From the NCBI GenBank assembly GCA_020310875.1, contig CM035417.1, positions 82,300,805 to 82,364,804 of the forward strand: a stretch of 64,000 nt of DNA, given 5' to 3'. Source of the stretch: Ceratopteris richardii (Eukaryota > Streptophyta > Polypodiopsida > Polypodiales > Pteridaceae). Under the pieces are notes generated by a model. The model was not told the origin of the DNA. It saw only the letters and a list, made by a program, of their open reading frames with translations, and did no database searches. The position numbers were made by a program, and so were the translations under genes. Below are positions 53,184 through 64,000 of this stretch, piece after piece (position 1 is the first letter of the stretch; each line of letters begins with the position of its first letter).

Positions 53184-54914
53184 ATCATCAACAAACAACA
53201 CATAATATCTGGATCCATTTATACTATAGTCCCTTGAAGGACCCCACACATATGTATGAATCAACTCAAGCATATTTAAATACTTGTACACTGATTTATT
53301 GTATGAACTTTTGTGTGCTTTACCTAATTGACAAGCTTCACACTTGTACACCATGTGTTGCCCTTCAATATTTGGAAAACCAAGCACCACATCATTCTTT
53401 GACATTTCCTTTATGGCTCTCTCATTAAAATGACCTAGCATTTTATGCCATAGGTCTAATTCAGAAAACTTTTGATTTCCATAAGTAAATAAGGCATGTC
53501 CCACATTACCTTGGACCTTGAGAGTAAACAACCTTCCTTCCTTTTTACCTGCAATGATATTTCTATATCCCTGATTTGGATCTTGCACATAAACACCATC
53601 ATTTGTGAATCTGACTTCATATCCCTTCTCCACAATTTGCCCTACACTTATCAAGTTTTTAGGAATAGTAGGAACATAAAGTACCTTGCTCAAGAGTGTA
53701 CTTCCATTCTTTTTCTTCACTGATCCAATGCTCTCCACCTTATGGTTGGTGTTATCTCCTGTTTGAACTGTATGTCCATTCACCTTTGCTTCCATATCAG
53801 TCATCAATGATACATTGCCACTCAGATGATTGCTACATCCTGAGTCAATATAAAACACCCTTTGGTCCTCTCCTACTGCTTCATGAGTTGCATTCAAGAT
53901 AAGAGTCATGTCATCCTTCTGATCTGATACATAATTATAATAATTATTGTTGTAAGACTGAGATTGAAAACTTCTTCCACCTCCTCTAGCATATGATGTC
54001 CTACCACCTCTTCCTCTGAAGTTGCCTCTTTGGTTTCTGCCTCCTCTACCTCTTTGATTGAAGATCTGGTTATTATTTCCTCCATTTTGATTGTTATACC
54101 AACAATCATTTGCCGAATGATTGGTTCTGCCAAAAATCCAACAAGCTTTAGTATTATCTTTGTTCTTACCTCCTCTTCCTTTACCTCTGAAGTTTATCTT
54201 TCCTTTTGTAAAGTTAGCTTGACTTGAAGTTCCTTCATCATCAATTGACTGCTTCCCTTTTCCATTCTTTTTCTTGTCCTTGGAGTACATAGCTTGACTT
54301 GCACTCCTATCATTGTCTCCTTTAATGTCCTGCTCAAAAGTTAGCATGTGTCCTAGCAATTGATTAAGATCGGGAGTAAAGTGATCAAGTGACAATTCTA
54401 TGGACAATATGAAAGGCTTCCACTTCTCATCTCCTCTCAGACATGTAAGTATTTGCCTTACCAACTTATCCTCTTCAATTTCTTCATCTACTGCTCCCAA
54501 GCTATCTGCAATATCCTTCATTCTTCCCACATAATCAGAAATTGATTGTGAGCTCTTCTTCTTGAAAGTTGTGAATTCTGCCCATAATGAGGACTTCCTA
54601 GACTTGGTTGTGTTTTGGAAATGCTCTTCCAAGGTATTCCACACATTTATTGCACTTTCTAATCCTCTGATGTGAGGAAGAAGATAATCATTTATAGCCA
54701 TGTAAATGATGCTCCTAGCTTGAGCATCCTTTCTCATCCAATTCTTCAGACCTACAAGTTCCTCCCTAGTTGGAACACTAGGATCTTCAAACTCAGGCTT
54801 TTCTTCTTCTCCTGTAATGAATGCCATCAAATCTTTGCTCATGAGGTGTGCCTCCATCCTCACGGACGAAGCTGGATAGTTCTCCCTATCTAGCTTATCA
54901 ATCTGCAAGCCCAT
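53184..54914 (-). pseudogene. Copia-B Gag, protease and integrase start
   Basis: Uninterrupted frame from ATG 54914 (MGLQIDKLDRENYP) to the giant Gypsy junction at 53184. Gag is residues about 1-260. The zinc knuckle is defective: CWIFGRTNHSANDC has Phe for the second Cys. Protease has [14 protein letters not shown]. The integrase HHCC module is present (WHKMLGHFNERAIKE to CEACQLGKAHKS), but the first catalytic Asp is lost: HTYVWGP in place of HTDVWGP. The Copia frame ends at YYVLFVDD and continues at 35818. Point lesions plus the deletion in the other half mean the element was inactive whether or not the giant had inserted. Confidence 0.92.
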
Positions 54915-55132
54915 CTTTGATCTTCTGCGTCTGCAATTACTATGATTTATGATAATAAAGTGTACCTTTGATATGAAGTTTCAATCCTTCTTGATCCTTT
55001 GAACTCGTACTTGATTCTTCTTCAGGTTTTCTTTCAAACTTTGATCCTCTGCTCCTTTAATTTTAAAGAACTTCAATGTCTGCAACAGTCGGGACTTCCA
55101 ATGCTCTTTACTTCACTTGTATTGCACCTTCA

Positions 55133-55144
55133 GCTTTGATACCA
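55133..55144 (-). other. Copia-B primer binding site
   Basis: Minus strand TGGTATCAAAGC, one mismatch to the initiator-Met site, one base from the LTR. Confidence 0.85.
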
Positions 55145-55145
55145 C

Positions 55146-56118
55146 TGTTGGAGACCTGTTAATCTCCAAAGGTTTGATCTATACTGATCTAAGAACACCT
55201 CTATATCAGTTATGGACCAAACTTTACACAAATATTATCTTTATTTATCAAAACTTTCACTATCACTTCTCTCAGTGAAGAAATTCCTTCTTCAAAAAGT
55301 GTGCTTCAGAATTTGACTTTATTACCTGGATATATCTTCAGATTTCTTCAACCTGATGATGCACATATCTCCACACTACCTTTGCGCAATCATATCAACC
55401 ATTAGTTCTTCAAAAGAATCATTAAACCTTCAATTTGGTCCTTAAGATCAAAAGTATGTCAGAAACTGTCTTCCTGAACAAGTGACTTTGACATAGGTAA
55501 CTTCTAAGGTTCATTTCTCACATTATAAATCCTGTTTTGCTAAATGCTTTTAGCCATAGCTTCCTTACCTTCTAACTTAGATTTTGAATGCTTAGTCATC
55601 AAAAACATTACACTATACATTGAGATCTAAGCAAAACATTGACACAAAAAAGTGTGCGACTTTGAGAAGTCTACCTGCAGACTTTACATACACATGTTCC
55701 TATTGATCATACTCATAGCTTGAGAGAACTTAGACCATGAAACTTTGAACAGAGCTTCACTAGCTTCTAGATTAGATGTGTACAGAAGGATTTTGGATCC
55801 ACATGATCAGACTAAGAGAAATCTACGAAATACCCATCGCTATTTTCTGAAGATGACTCTCTTCACATCTATCTCTATGACACTTGTCTTCTAATGACTC
55901 TCTCACGTATTTCTTTACATCATTGACTTATACGCATATGGTTCTAGACTTATCCCGCGTCTATTACATTACTCCTTATCATCCTAAGGATTATCTATAC
56001 TCAAATTACAAGAATTTTCAACTGTAATGTATATATGTATACAAGCTTCACTTCTGAGATCTCTTCACTTCCTCAAATGACTTCTTGAACTTCAATCTGA
56101 TCATAGACTTGCTTCAAG
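55146..56118 (-). repeat. Copia-B 5' LTR (truncated)
   Basis: 973 bp aligned to 31620-32592. The first 40 bp of U3 are missing; at 56119 the sequence switches to the integrase of Copia-G. Confidence 0.92.
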
Positions 56119-58230
56119 TCAAGCCCCATATGGAGTGATCGATTGCAGTGCTTTGGTGGTATAACTACATATGGTCCACACATAACATCCTGAAGCGAGA
56201 AGCTATGTGGTAAATCCTTACTTTTGAACATGCACCTTGCCATTTCCATGCGAGACATGTTCATTGTTTCAACAACTCCATTTTTTTGAGGTGTATGTGG
56301 CACTCTACACTGGTAGTTTATACCATGTTCAACCATAAATGCATCAAAATTAGAAGAAATGTAATGCCTTCTTGATCAAATGGAAGGGTGGCCAATTTAA
56401 ATGCAGACATATTTTCAATCAAAACAAAAAACTATTTGAAGCATGTAAACACTTTAGAATTTGCTTTCAATGGATACACCCATGCATGTGAGGATAAGTG
56501 ATTAATAAAAGTCACAAAGTAAAGGTAATTTCCAAAAGATGTTGTTTGCATAGGACCACAAACATCAAAAAGGTGCAACTTATGGGAAGCTCAAACTAAA
56601 CCATGTTTTGGGAATGAGGAACATTGCATTTTTTCCAAAATACAACCTTCATAGACATGTTTACAAGGTGTCTCAACTTTGTTAGAGAGAACACAATTGT
56701 AGACTTCTATAGGCATATCAAACTAGCAAAATTTAGATGACCAAAGCATGCATGCCAAAGCTTTGCATTTGAGATAGCCTAAGAATCTTGAAGTGCACAT
56801 GATGAATCATTCATAGATTCTGCATAATCTATGATATTATACAACCCATGACTTAAAACTCCGGCAACAATAATATCATCATCATTTGAGAGATCATGAA
56901 CTGTATATTGATAACCAAGACAATCTTGGCTAATGTTGAAATTGACAATAGATTTTTCTTGATCCTTGGCACATATAAAGCATCTAACAATGTGAAAGAA
57001 CTACCATCAGAAGTATTTAAAATGATCTTAACAACTCCCATTACAAGTTAAGAGGAGTTCTTGGAACACGTGAGAGTATTTCTTGTAGGGGTAGGCTCAC
57101 CTAAACTAAAGAAACTACACTACAAGGTAATACATTTTGTTGCCCCACTATCAGAGTACCAAATATCTGAGTCTATTGTAGACATACACTACCCATGTGG
57201 GGACGGGTCACAGTAGCAAATAGTTGCAAATGCCCATTCTTCATTCTAAACAAGATTAACAAACTTTGTTTTAGGTATAGAGGCCTATGCAACAACCATT
57301 CTTGCTTCTTTCTTCTTTGCCTCTTTTGCAGCTAGTTTAAGACAATGATTTATGAAATGATCATTTGCTTTATAGTATTTCCAAAATTGTTTCTACTTTT
57401 CTGTTCTCTTCTCATCTTGGTCTTCCTTCTTTGACTGTACAACATAAGCATATCTTTTCTTACTAGTAGATAGGATCCATTTATCTTTGCCCTGCTAACT
57501 AGCTAAGAAAGCTTTATCTGCAACGTCCATGATTCACATGTTTTGCATGGAATGATCTTCTTGCAACAAAACAGAGACTAAATCCTCAAATATTAAGGCA
57601 TTTGGATTTCATTTTGTCATCAAACAAAGACTAGAAGCAAAAATTTGATATGAATCTATAAGATCATTAAGAAAAGTCTGCACAAGGGAAGTATTTGATA
57701 AGACTTCATCAATAGACATCAATTGCTCCTTCAAATCTTTGATCTTTATAGAAAAACTATCCATAGAATCTCCTTCATTCATATGCTCACTCTCTAATGT
57801 TTTTCGGAGGTAAGAAACTCGAGCCTCATTTCTCGCATGGTATAAAGTTGTAAGTGTATCCCAAGCATCCTTTGTTGTTTTGAGGGAGTGAATGTGAGAG
57901 ATAGTTGCATGGTTGATAGAAAAATCTATAAATGCATGTGCTTGAGCATCTCTGCCATCCCAACAAAGTTGCTTTATAGTAGGTGTAGTAGGAACTATAG
58001 CAGGAACAAGAATTTGAAGATCATAATCTTCAACACCATCTGCATCACATTCAATAATTGTATTTGTAGGTGTAGCAGGACGTTTTTCAACACCCTCCAT
58101 AATATTCTACAACCCTTTTGCTACCAATACATGACACATCATTTATGCTTGCAATGGTAATTAGTAACATCCAACTTATCCCTCAACAACCAACATATAG
58201 AATACATCATTTCTTTTAATCATGGCATGT
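56119..58230 (-). pseudogene. Copia-G Gag to integrase relic (minus)
   Basis: Gag frame 57609-58100 (MEGVEKRPATPTN, CWDGRDAQAHAFIDFS, ISHIHSLKTTKDAWDTLTTL, SFSIKIKDLKEQLMSIDEVL). A degraded zinc-knuckle and protease region lies at 57200-57600; the GAG-pre-integrase region includes TLLDALYVPRIKKNLLSIST (56853-57041). The integrase C-part near 56336-56200 has CRVPHTPQKNGVVETMN in place of the usual QQNGVAERKN. It is cut at 56118 by the Copia-B LTR end; RT and RNase H are absent. The same family supplies the gag relic at 14451-14905. Many stops and frame losses. Confidence 0.78.
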
Positions 58231-58490
58231 GACTTAATACCCTGATGCAAAAAATCAATTGCACCTTAGAAAGTTGAACAAAAACACCTTGTCGAGCACT
58301 GCTAAACTTGTAGCAAACTTCAAGGTGTTTGTAATGGCAAACCAAAACCTATATATATGTTTGGCGCAAAAGGAAGAAAATTCCGCTAAGTGGAAAAAAC
58401 CTCTTAAAGGGGAAAAAAGTACCTTGACAATCCTAAGTGTGTTTAAACACATCATTATTGAAATATATCAACATGACTCTCTATTATTCA
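58231..58490 (-). repeat. Copia-G leader and LTR remnant
   Basis: Matches 14920-15010 (leader) and 15400-15490 (LTR part) of the related relic. The primer site and LTR inner end are missing, so a deletion of roughly 350 bp joined the two parts. Confidence 0.6.
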
Positions 58491-58803
58491 CCCTGTTAGA
58501 TTGGTACCAAGTATCCTTGCATTCTCATGCTTTAGAAGTTATCAATAAAGTGACGCAACATAGTTTAGAACAACCTACATGGGTCTTGTATGTTAATGGT
58601 AGCATCATTCATGTTATAGTAGGAACTATTACTGCGAGATTATACATGTCACATCATGGAGTCACCTGCCCAAACACTCCATAGATGGTCCTCGCCCAAG
58701 AAATGAAATGCTAGTTTGCAGAACCCAACAACCATGAATATCCCCTCCCCAACAAAGGAGGATGTGAAGGTGAAATCCTTAAGTTCTTGGTTGAATCACT
58801 AAA
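58491..58803. other. Unassigned segment
   Basis: No similarity to the surrounding elements seen. A plus-strand frame ends at 58684, but its first half is Copia-G leader and LTR, so it is not a gene. This may be older target DNA of Copia-E. Confidence 0.5.
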
Positions 58804-59181
58804 TGTCGAGGAAGGAGATAAGGAAGAGAGCTCACACACACACTCTCACTCTCAAGGAGAAGCACACACACAACATGAGGCAAGGAAGAATGATCTTCTT
58901 CGTCTTCTTCTATTACCTAAAAGGAATGTACAAGAATGGCCTAACAACAAGAAGACAACTAGTGCAATATATAAAGATCAGTACATAAGGAAAAACCTAA
59001 TGTCCACAAATGAGTGAGCTGGCAAGAAACAAATGTGCCATCACTCTCGGTAGATAAATCTAATAAAGCTCAATGAAGTATCCCTAACATATATCGACGT
59101 GACCACTATACATGTCAGAGAAACGAAAAAACTGGTGCATGTCATCCTGGATCATCACATGTTGAGCTTGATATTTCAACA
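58804..59181 (-). repeat. Copia-E 3' LTR
   Basis: 378 bp, plus strand TGTCGAGGAAGG to TATTTCAACA, same family as 23618-23996. Contains a CA-rich run near 58835. Confidence 0.85.
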
Positions 59182-59195
59182 CTCCCCCTCAAGAT
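59182..59195 (-). other. Copia-E polypurine tract
   Basis: Minus strand TCTTGAGGGGGAGT next to the LTR start. Confidence 0.8.
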
Positions 59196-60242
59196 CAATG
59201 CCATATCTTGTAATCCAAGCATCTCCCGAAACTTCTTCAACTTCTCAGCTCCAAGTGCTTTGGTGAAAATATCAGCAACGTGCTCATCTATTCTCACAAA
59301 AACAAGATCAATATCACCTGCTAATACCTTTGCTCTGATGAAGTGATAATGTACCTCGATATGCTTTGTTCTAGCATGGAAAACAGGGTTCTGTACTAAC
59401 TGTATGCTGCTAAGATTATCACAATAGATAGTGATAGGCTTTTGCACTTCCACACCTAAATATGCAAGTAACATTTCCAGCCATAATGCCTCACATGCTG
59501 CCATTGCAGCACCTCTATACTCAGCCTCTATACTCGACAAAGAAATAGTGGGTTGCTTCTTACTACTCCATGTAATAGCTGCACCTCCAAGTGAGAAAAG
59601 AAAGTCACTAGTAGATCTTCTATCTGGAGTAGTACTAGCCCAATCAGCATCGGTGTATCCATGAACCTACAAATCTACACTAGCTTCATAAAACAATGCA
59701 TAATCCAAAGTAGCACTCACATAACGTAGAGTACGCCTCAGAGCATCCAAATGTGGATTCCTTGGAACTTGCATAAACTGACTTTCAAGTCCAACAGTAT
59801 AGCTTAAATCAGGCCTTGTAATTGTAAGATATATAAGACTTCCCACAATTTTCTTGTATATAGTAGCAGTTTTGAATGCTTCACCTGATGTAGTATCCAA
59901 CTTCAAATTCTGATCTAATGGCATAGAAATTGTCTTACATCCAGCCATACCATACTTTTGCAGCATATTCAAGGCATATTGCCTTTGCAACATCCATATA
60001 CCTGTTTCTGTATGTATAAACTCAATGCCCAAGAAATAGCGCAGCACACCAAGATCTTTCATGTCAAATTCCTGCATAAGAAGTTGCTTTACCTCTTTGA
60101 TGCTTTCTTCATGATCGTCACCTACAATCAAGTCATCGTGATGCCATCATCAGCCTTCCTTGCATATAGTGAATAATCTGCATCACACATAGAAAACCCA
60201 ACGCTGGTTAAGTAATCAGCAATCCTTGCATGCCATGGATGT
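59196..60242 (-). pseudogene. Copia-E RT-RNase H (minus)
   Basis: From 60242 downward: WHARIADYLTSVGFSM, the damaged YVDD region (about 60130), then frame 60131-59667 with IVGDDHEESIKEVKQL, MKDLGVLRYFLGIEF and LIYLTITRPDLSYTV. One in-frame TAG at 59667-59669 separates it from RNase H in the same frame (YTDADWAST, SSIEAEYRGAAMAACEALW, KHIEVHYHFI, ADIFTKALG). Apart from this stop and the damage at YVDD it is well preserved. The upstream part (RT start, integrase, protease, Gag) is cut off by the Copia-D insertion at 60243 and may lie beyond the window end. Confidence 0.85.
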
Positions 60243-61258
60243 TGTTGGAGCAGAGCAATCATCAATAGGTGATTACATGAAGTCCAAAAGTGAAAAGATA
60301 TGTGGAAGGATGAAGATTACTTTCAAAGGAAAGAATAGAATCAGAAATGTTTTCTTTTGTATATTACTCTTGTAAATAGTTCAATGTATTTTGAAAAAGA
60401 TGACGAGTTAGACTCGTATATATATCTACAGATATGTATTCGTAGAAAGAGAGTGTGATATAGATCAGATAGAGAAGACAATAGATGAATAGGTGATGAA
60501 CATTGTATGTATCATCAACCATATGTATGAAAAGTAATGAAGAAGAAAATGTTGTAGAATTCTGCGCGTCGATCTTCTCTCCCATTTTCCTTCTGTGCTT
60601 AATCTTTTGAAGAATCCTTTTGCACATATCTAAGTCCATAGCTAATCTATCTATGGCTAGAATTTGAGAGGTTAATTGCAATCAGGTTGAGAGAATTTTG
60701 ATTAGGAACATTCATATGTAAGAATGTTCTAAGAGTCGAAAAATCTGGCGCACATTTCATCTTCAAAGAAATGGTCAGTGCTCAGTCCACAGTGTAAAGT
60801 TTTAGACAAGTGAGGGCTCAAAATCTAAGTTGGAAGGTAAGCTATCTATGGCTAGAAGATCTTGATCAAACGGGTTCAGAGTTGGGAGAACCAGTGCTAA
60901 GAAGTTGCAGGTGTCAAAGTCGCTATTGCAAGGAAGCAGTTTCAGACATAGGTAAAGTGTTTCACACATTTCTCACAGTATACTCAATCATTTTGAGAGA
61001 TTTAACTTGGTAAAGTTGCGCAACCTTAAGGCAAAGTGTTGTGCAAAGTTCTATTAAAAACTTTACAGGATTGATTAGTCAATGAGTGACTAATCTGCAG
61101 CAGACTTTTCTGAAGAAACTGAATTTTTCAGAATAATCAATTTTCTGATAATTTGGTGAAGATTCTCTAAATTAGGTGGAGTCTAAAGTTGATCTTGATA
61201 TAGAGGTGATCTAAATTCAAGGTCAACTTGTTCTTTTGGAGATTAACACTCTCCATCA
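60243..61258 (+). repeat. Copia-D 5' LTR
   Basis: 1016 bp, TGTTGGAGCAGAGC to AACACTCTCCATCA. TATA-like TATATATA at 60417-60424. Recognisably related to the Copia-B LTR but well diverged. Confidence 0.9.
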
Positions 61259-61259
61259 G

Positions 61260-61271
61260 TGGTATCAGAGC
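61260..61271 (+). other. Copia-D primer binding site
   Basis: TGGTATCAGAGC, exact initiator-Met tRNA type, one base after the LTR. Confidence 0.93.
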
Positions 61272-61481
61272 AGGTTGTGTCAAAATTGAAGTGAAGAAGA
61301 CTCCGACTATTGCAGAAGTACAAATCTTTACATTTTGAAGGTGCAAAAGGTCAAAGTGTGAAGAAAGATCAAAAGAAGACATACAAAGATTATCAAAAGG
61401 ATCAGAAGGAGCAACATTCGAAGTAAAGGTACATTCATTATCTGTAAAGGTTAAAGATTTGAAGCTACAGGTGAAGTAAAG

Positions 61482-64000
61482 ATGGGAGATAGTCTCCAAA
61501 TTGAAAAGTTGGATAGAGAGAACTATCCTGCATGGTCTATGAGGATGGAAGCTCATCTTATGAGCAAAGATCTGATAGGATACATCACAGGAGATGAAGA
61601 AAAGCCAGAATTCAGAGATCCTAGTGTTCCAACTAGGGAGGAGCTTGCAGATTTGAAGAATTGGATGAAGAAGGATGCACAAGCAAGAAGCATCATCTAC
61701 ATGGCAGTCAATGACTATTTGCTTCCTCACATTAGAGGACTTGAAAGTGCATGTGACATTTGGAATGCTTTGGAAGAGCATTTCCAAAATACAACCAAAT
61801 CAAGGAAGGCTTCACTATGGGCAGAGTTTACTACCTTCAAGAAGAAGGCCTCACAATCAATTTCTGATTATGTGATAAAGATGAAGGACATTGCAGATTC
61901 TTTAGGTGCAGTGGATGAAGATACTGAAGAAGACAAATTGGTAAGACAAATACTCACAGGGCTAAGAGGAGATGAGAAATGGAAGCCTTTCATTTTATCT
62001 ACAGAACTTTCATTAGATCATTTTACTCCTGATTTGAATCAATTGTTAGGTCATATGCTAACTTTTGAGAATGATGTCAAAGGAGATGTTGATAAGAGTG
62101 CAGGTCATGCAATGTATTCTAAAGACAAGAAGAAAGCCAACAAAGGGAAGCAACAATCACGTGAAGAGGAAGGTACTTCAAACCAAGCAAACTTCATAAG
62201 AGGAAGAGGAAATGGCAGAAGTAGAGGAAGAGGCAGAAACAACAAAGAGAATGCAAGAGCTTGTTGGATATGTGGTAAGACCAATCATCTATCTCATGAT
62301 TGTTGGCATAATAATCAAAACAATGGTAATTATCAGAACTTTAATCAAAGAGCAAGAGGTGGTAGATTTCAGAGAGGAAACTTCAGAGGTAGAGGTGGTA
62401 GGAATTCTTTTGGAAGAGGTGGTGGAAGAAACTTCCAAAGTCAATCCTATAATAACACCTACTACAACTATGCATCAGATCAAAAGGAGGACTCGACTCT
62501 CATTATGAATACATGTGAAACTTCACATGAGGACATGAGAGTGTTTTATATTGATTCAGGATGTAGTAATCATTTGAGTGGAAATATTGCTTTGATGACT
62601 GATTTAGATCATAATGCAATTAATCATACAGTTCAGACAGGTGATAATACAAAGCATAAGGTAAAGTCAATTGGTTCAGTCAAAGCTAAGGATGGGAGCA
62701 CTCTTCTGAGTAAGGTACTTTATGTTCCCACAATTCCAAAGAATTTGATCAGTGTAGGTCAAATTGTGGAAAAAGGATATGAGGTAAGGTTCACCAATGA
62801 TGGAGTTTATGTGGAAGACCCTAGTCAAGGGTATAAACAAGTTATTGCAGGAAAGAAAGAAGGAAGGCTTTTCACATTGAAGGTACAAGGAAATGTTGGA
62901 CATGCCATGTTCACATATGGAGAGCAGAAGGTGTCAGAATTGGATCTTTGGCACAAAAGACTTGGACACTTTAATGAAAGAGGTATCAAAGAAATTATTA
63001 ACAATGATTCAGTGCTTGGAATGCCTAACATTGCAGGTCAACACATGACATACAGATGTGAGGCATGTCAATTAGGTAAGGCTCATAAGCAATCCTATTC
63101 CAAGCATGGATTTATGTATTCAGAAAGACTTGAATTGGTGCATACAGATGTGTGGGGTCCTTCAAAGGACTTTAGTATAAATGGTTCAAGATATTATGTC
63201 ATATATGTTGATGATGCTACCAGGTGGATCACAATTTATGTGATTAAGGAAAAGTCAGAAGTGTTTAATACATTTAAACACTATCATGCATATGCAGAAA
63301 GGATTACAGGTCAAAAATTGAAGAGACTAAGGTCAGATGGAGGGGGAGAGTATTTTTCAAATGAGTTCAATGACTATTTGTGGAATGCAGGTATAAAGAG
63401 AGAAGTTACTTGCAGGTACTCTCCTCAACAAAATGGGGTAGCAGAAAGAAGAAATAGGACTCTTGTTGAGTTTGCAAGGTCCATGATGAAAGAGAAGAAT
63501 TGCCCAAATTATTTGTGGGCTGAGGCTGTTAATACAGCTACATATTTGGTTAATAGATTGCCTTGTAAAGCTTTGCAGGGCATGACACCATATGAAGCTT
63601 GGTGGGGTAAGAAACCTACCTTGGATCATTGCAGAATATTTGGATGCTTGGCATATGCATATGTGCCATCTCAATTGAGGCATAAGTTGGAGCCTAAGGC
63701 AGAAAAGTATGTATTCATTGGTTATGATGATAAGCAAATGGGATACAGGTTGTGGAGTCCATCCACAAAGCAATTTATTGTATCCAAGGATGTTACATTT
63801 GATGAGCAAGGTACTTGGTATGCAGTTAAATATAATGTACATGCAGATGATGAAGAACTAGTGGAACAAAGGAAAGGTAAAGCAAAGATACAATTACTTG
63901 ATGAAAGTGATAGTAATGAAGTGCAGATTGAAGTTGAAGAGAGGCCAAGGTTTGATCCAGAATGTGATGAACCAGAGACTTCAAGAAGTGGAGAAGTTAG
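61482..64000 (+). CDS. Copia-D Gag-Pol, intact so far, partial at window end
   Basis: I translated 839 complete codons from ATG 61482 (MGDSLQIEKLDRENYP) to the last base and found no stop. Gag about 1-255; zinc knuckle CWICGKTNHLSHDC at 261 with all four ligands. Protease [14 protein letters not shown] (Asp 358). Integrase HHCC module (LWHKRLGHFNERGI to CEACQLGKAHKQ), then catalytic Asp 556 (HTDVWGP), Asp 619 ([10 protein letters not shown]) and Glu 655 ([10 protein letters not shown]), spacing 35. The tail before RT is acidic (VEERPRFDPE). RT and RNase H lie beyond the window. This is the family copy in which the residues mutated in Copia-B (second knuckle Cys, first integrase Asp) are intact, so it may be a competent element. 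Confidence 0.93.
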   Translation, partial: MGDSLQIEKLDRENYPAWSMRMEAHLMSKDLIGYITGDEEKPEFRDPSVPTREELADLKNWMKKDAQARSIIYMAVNDYLLPHIRGLESACDIWNALEEHFQNTTKSRKASLWAEFTTFKKKASQSISDYVIKMKDIADSLGAVDEDTEEDKLVRQILTGLRGDEKWKPFILSTELSLDHFTPDLNQLLGHMLTFENDVKGDVDKSAGHAMYSKDKKKANKGKQQSREEEGTSNQANFIRGRGNGRSRGRGRNNKENARACWICGKTNHLSHDCWHNNQNNGNYQNFNQRARGGRFQRGNFRGRGGRNSFGRGGGRNFQSQSYNNTYYNYASDQKEDSTLIMNTCETSHEDMRVFYIDSGCSNHLSGNIALMTDLDHNAINHTVQTGDNTKHKVKSIGSVKAKDGSTLLSKVLYVPTIPKNLISVGQIVEKGYEVRFTNDGVYVEDPSQGYKQVIAGKKEGRLFTLKVQGNVGHAMFTYGEQKVSELDLWHKRLGHFNERGIKEIINNDSVLGMPNIAGQHMTYRCEACQLGKAHKQSYSKHGFMYSERLELVHTDVWGPSKDFSINGSRYYVIYVDDATRWITIYVIKEKSEVFNTFKHYHAYAERITGQKLKRLRSDGGGEYFSNEFNDYLWNAGIKREVTCRYSPQQNGVAERRNRTLVEFARSMMKEKNCPNYLWAEAVNTATYLVNRLPCKALQGMTPYEAWWGKKPTLDHCRIFGCLAYAYVPSQLRHKLEPKAEKYVFIGYDDKQMGYRLWSPSTKQFIVSKDVTFDEQGTWYAVKYNVHADDEELVEQRKGKAKIQLLDESDSNEVQIEVEERPRFDPECDEPETSRSGEV

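Larger units (their letters stand above)
31620..56118 (-). mobile_element. Copia-B: Copia element with two nested insertions
   Basis: Minus-strand element with 3' LTR at 31620-32632 and 5' LTR at 55146-56118. Coding sequence is continuous in order when the solo LTR (32764-33850) and the giant Gypsy (35819-53183) are removed. The LTRs show about 56 differences over roughly 970 aligned bases by eye. The last 40 bp at the 5' LTR start (U3 end) are missing, so no target duplication can be checked. It is the same family as Copia-D (60243 onward). Confidence 0.92.
60243..64000 (+). mobile_element. Copia-D: 5' part of a Copia element, runs off window
   Basis: Begins with a complete LTR, then primer site, leader and an uninterrupted gag-pol still open at 64000. 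Same family as Copia-B. Inserted in the RT of Copia-E; the left flank is GATGT (60238-60242), to be compared with the bases after its 3' LTR outside this window. Confidence 0.93.

Noticed and set aside
58259..58684. 141-codon plus-strand frame as a host gene
   Set aside because: Its first half is antisense to a Copia-G leader and LTR remnant and the rest shows no recognisable domain.
62212..62508. Plus-strand frame of 98 codons within Copia-D
   Set aside because: An alternative phase of the Gly/Arg-rich Gag tail; the real frame is 61482 onward.

Overview
This window is plant nuclear DNA made almost entirely of LTR retrotransposons. No host gene, tRNA, rRNA or CRISPR array was recognised. The evidence for a land plant is the dense mix of Ty1/Copia and Ty3/Gypsy elements, the initiator-Met primer sites (TGGTATCAGAGC type) of the Copia copies, a tRNA-Asp type primer site of the Athila/Tat kind in the largest Gypsy element, and long CT and TA microsatellites. 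The species cannot be told from this sequence.

Layout. 1-1582 is CT-rich and then AT-rich non-coding DNA, followed by a candidate solo LTR (1587-2266). A young Copia element, 'Copia-A' (2530-9035, TSD TGAAG, LTRs with 5 differences in 1109 bp), sits inside the 5' LTR of a decayed Gypsy element whose gag-PR runs 9567-11565. That Gypsy is fused abruptly to a Copia RT-RNase H relic (11566-12809, short 3' LTR 12810-13046). 13047-17640 is a patchwork of Copia relics on both strands plus a candidate solo LTR holding a 24-bp perfect palindrome. 17881-21418 (minus) and 24603-26135 (plus) are decayed relatives of the giant Gypsy described below, with Copia-F (minus, about 21419-23996) and another Copia relic (23997-24602) between them. 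Copia-C (minus, about 26713-31619) has a triplicated 3' end and is interrupted by Copia-B.

The core is a nested set. Copia-B (minus, 31620-56118; LTRs about 6% diverged) carries two later insertions: a solo LTR of a Copia-A relative (32764-33850, TSD GTATA) and a giant Gypsy element (35819-53183, 17,365 bp; 649-bp LTRs with 3 differences). The giant has a tRNA-Asp primer site, a 1.9-kb leader with about 25 copies of CCATCGCGA, a 3020-codon gag-pol, and two further long frames (929 and 579 codons). Its polyprotein is unusual: Gag with shortened zinc knuckles, PR, RT, RNase H, two tandem integrase zinc modules, a full DD35E integrase core, and then a second retropepsin-like domain after the integrase. 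I consider this element the most interesting thing in the window.

56119-60242 holds two more minus-strand Copia relics (G and E). Copia-D (plus, 60243 to the window end) begins with a complete 1016-bp LTR and has an uninterrupted gag-pol frame that runs off the window.

Relative timing from nesting and LTR divergence: Copia-C and the decayed relics are oldest, then Copia-B, then the giant Gypsy and Copia-A, which are recent. Most genes here are therefore dead polyproteins; the giant Gypsy and Copia-D have the best-preserved coding capacity.
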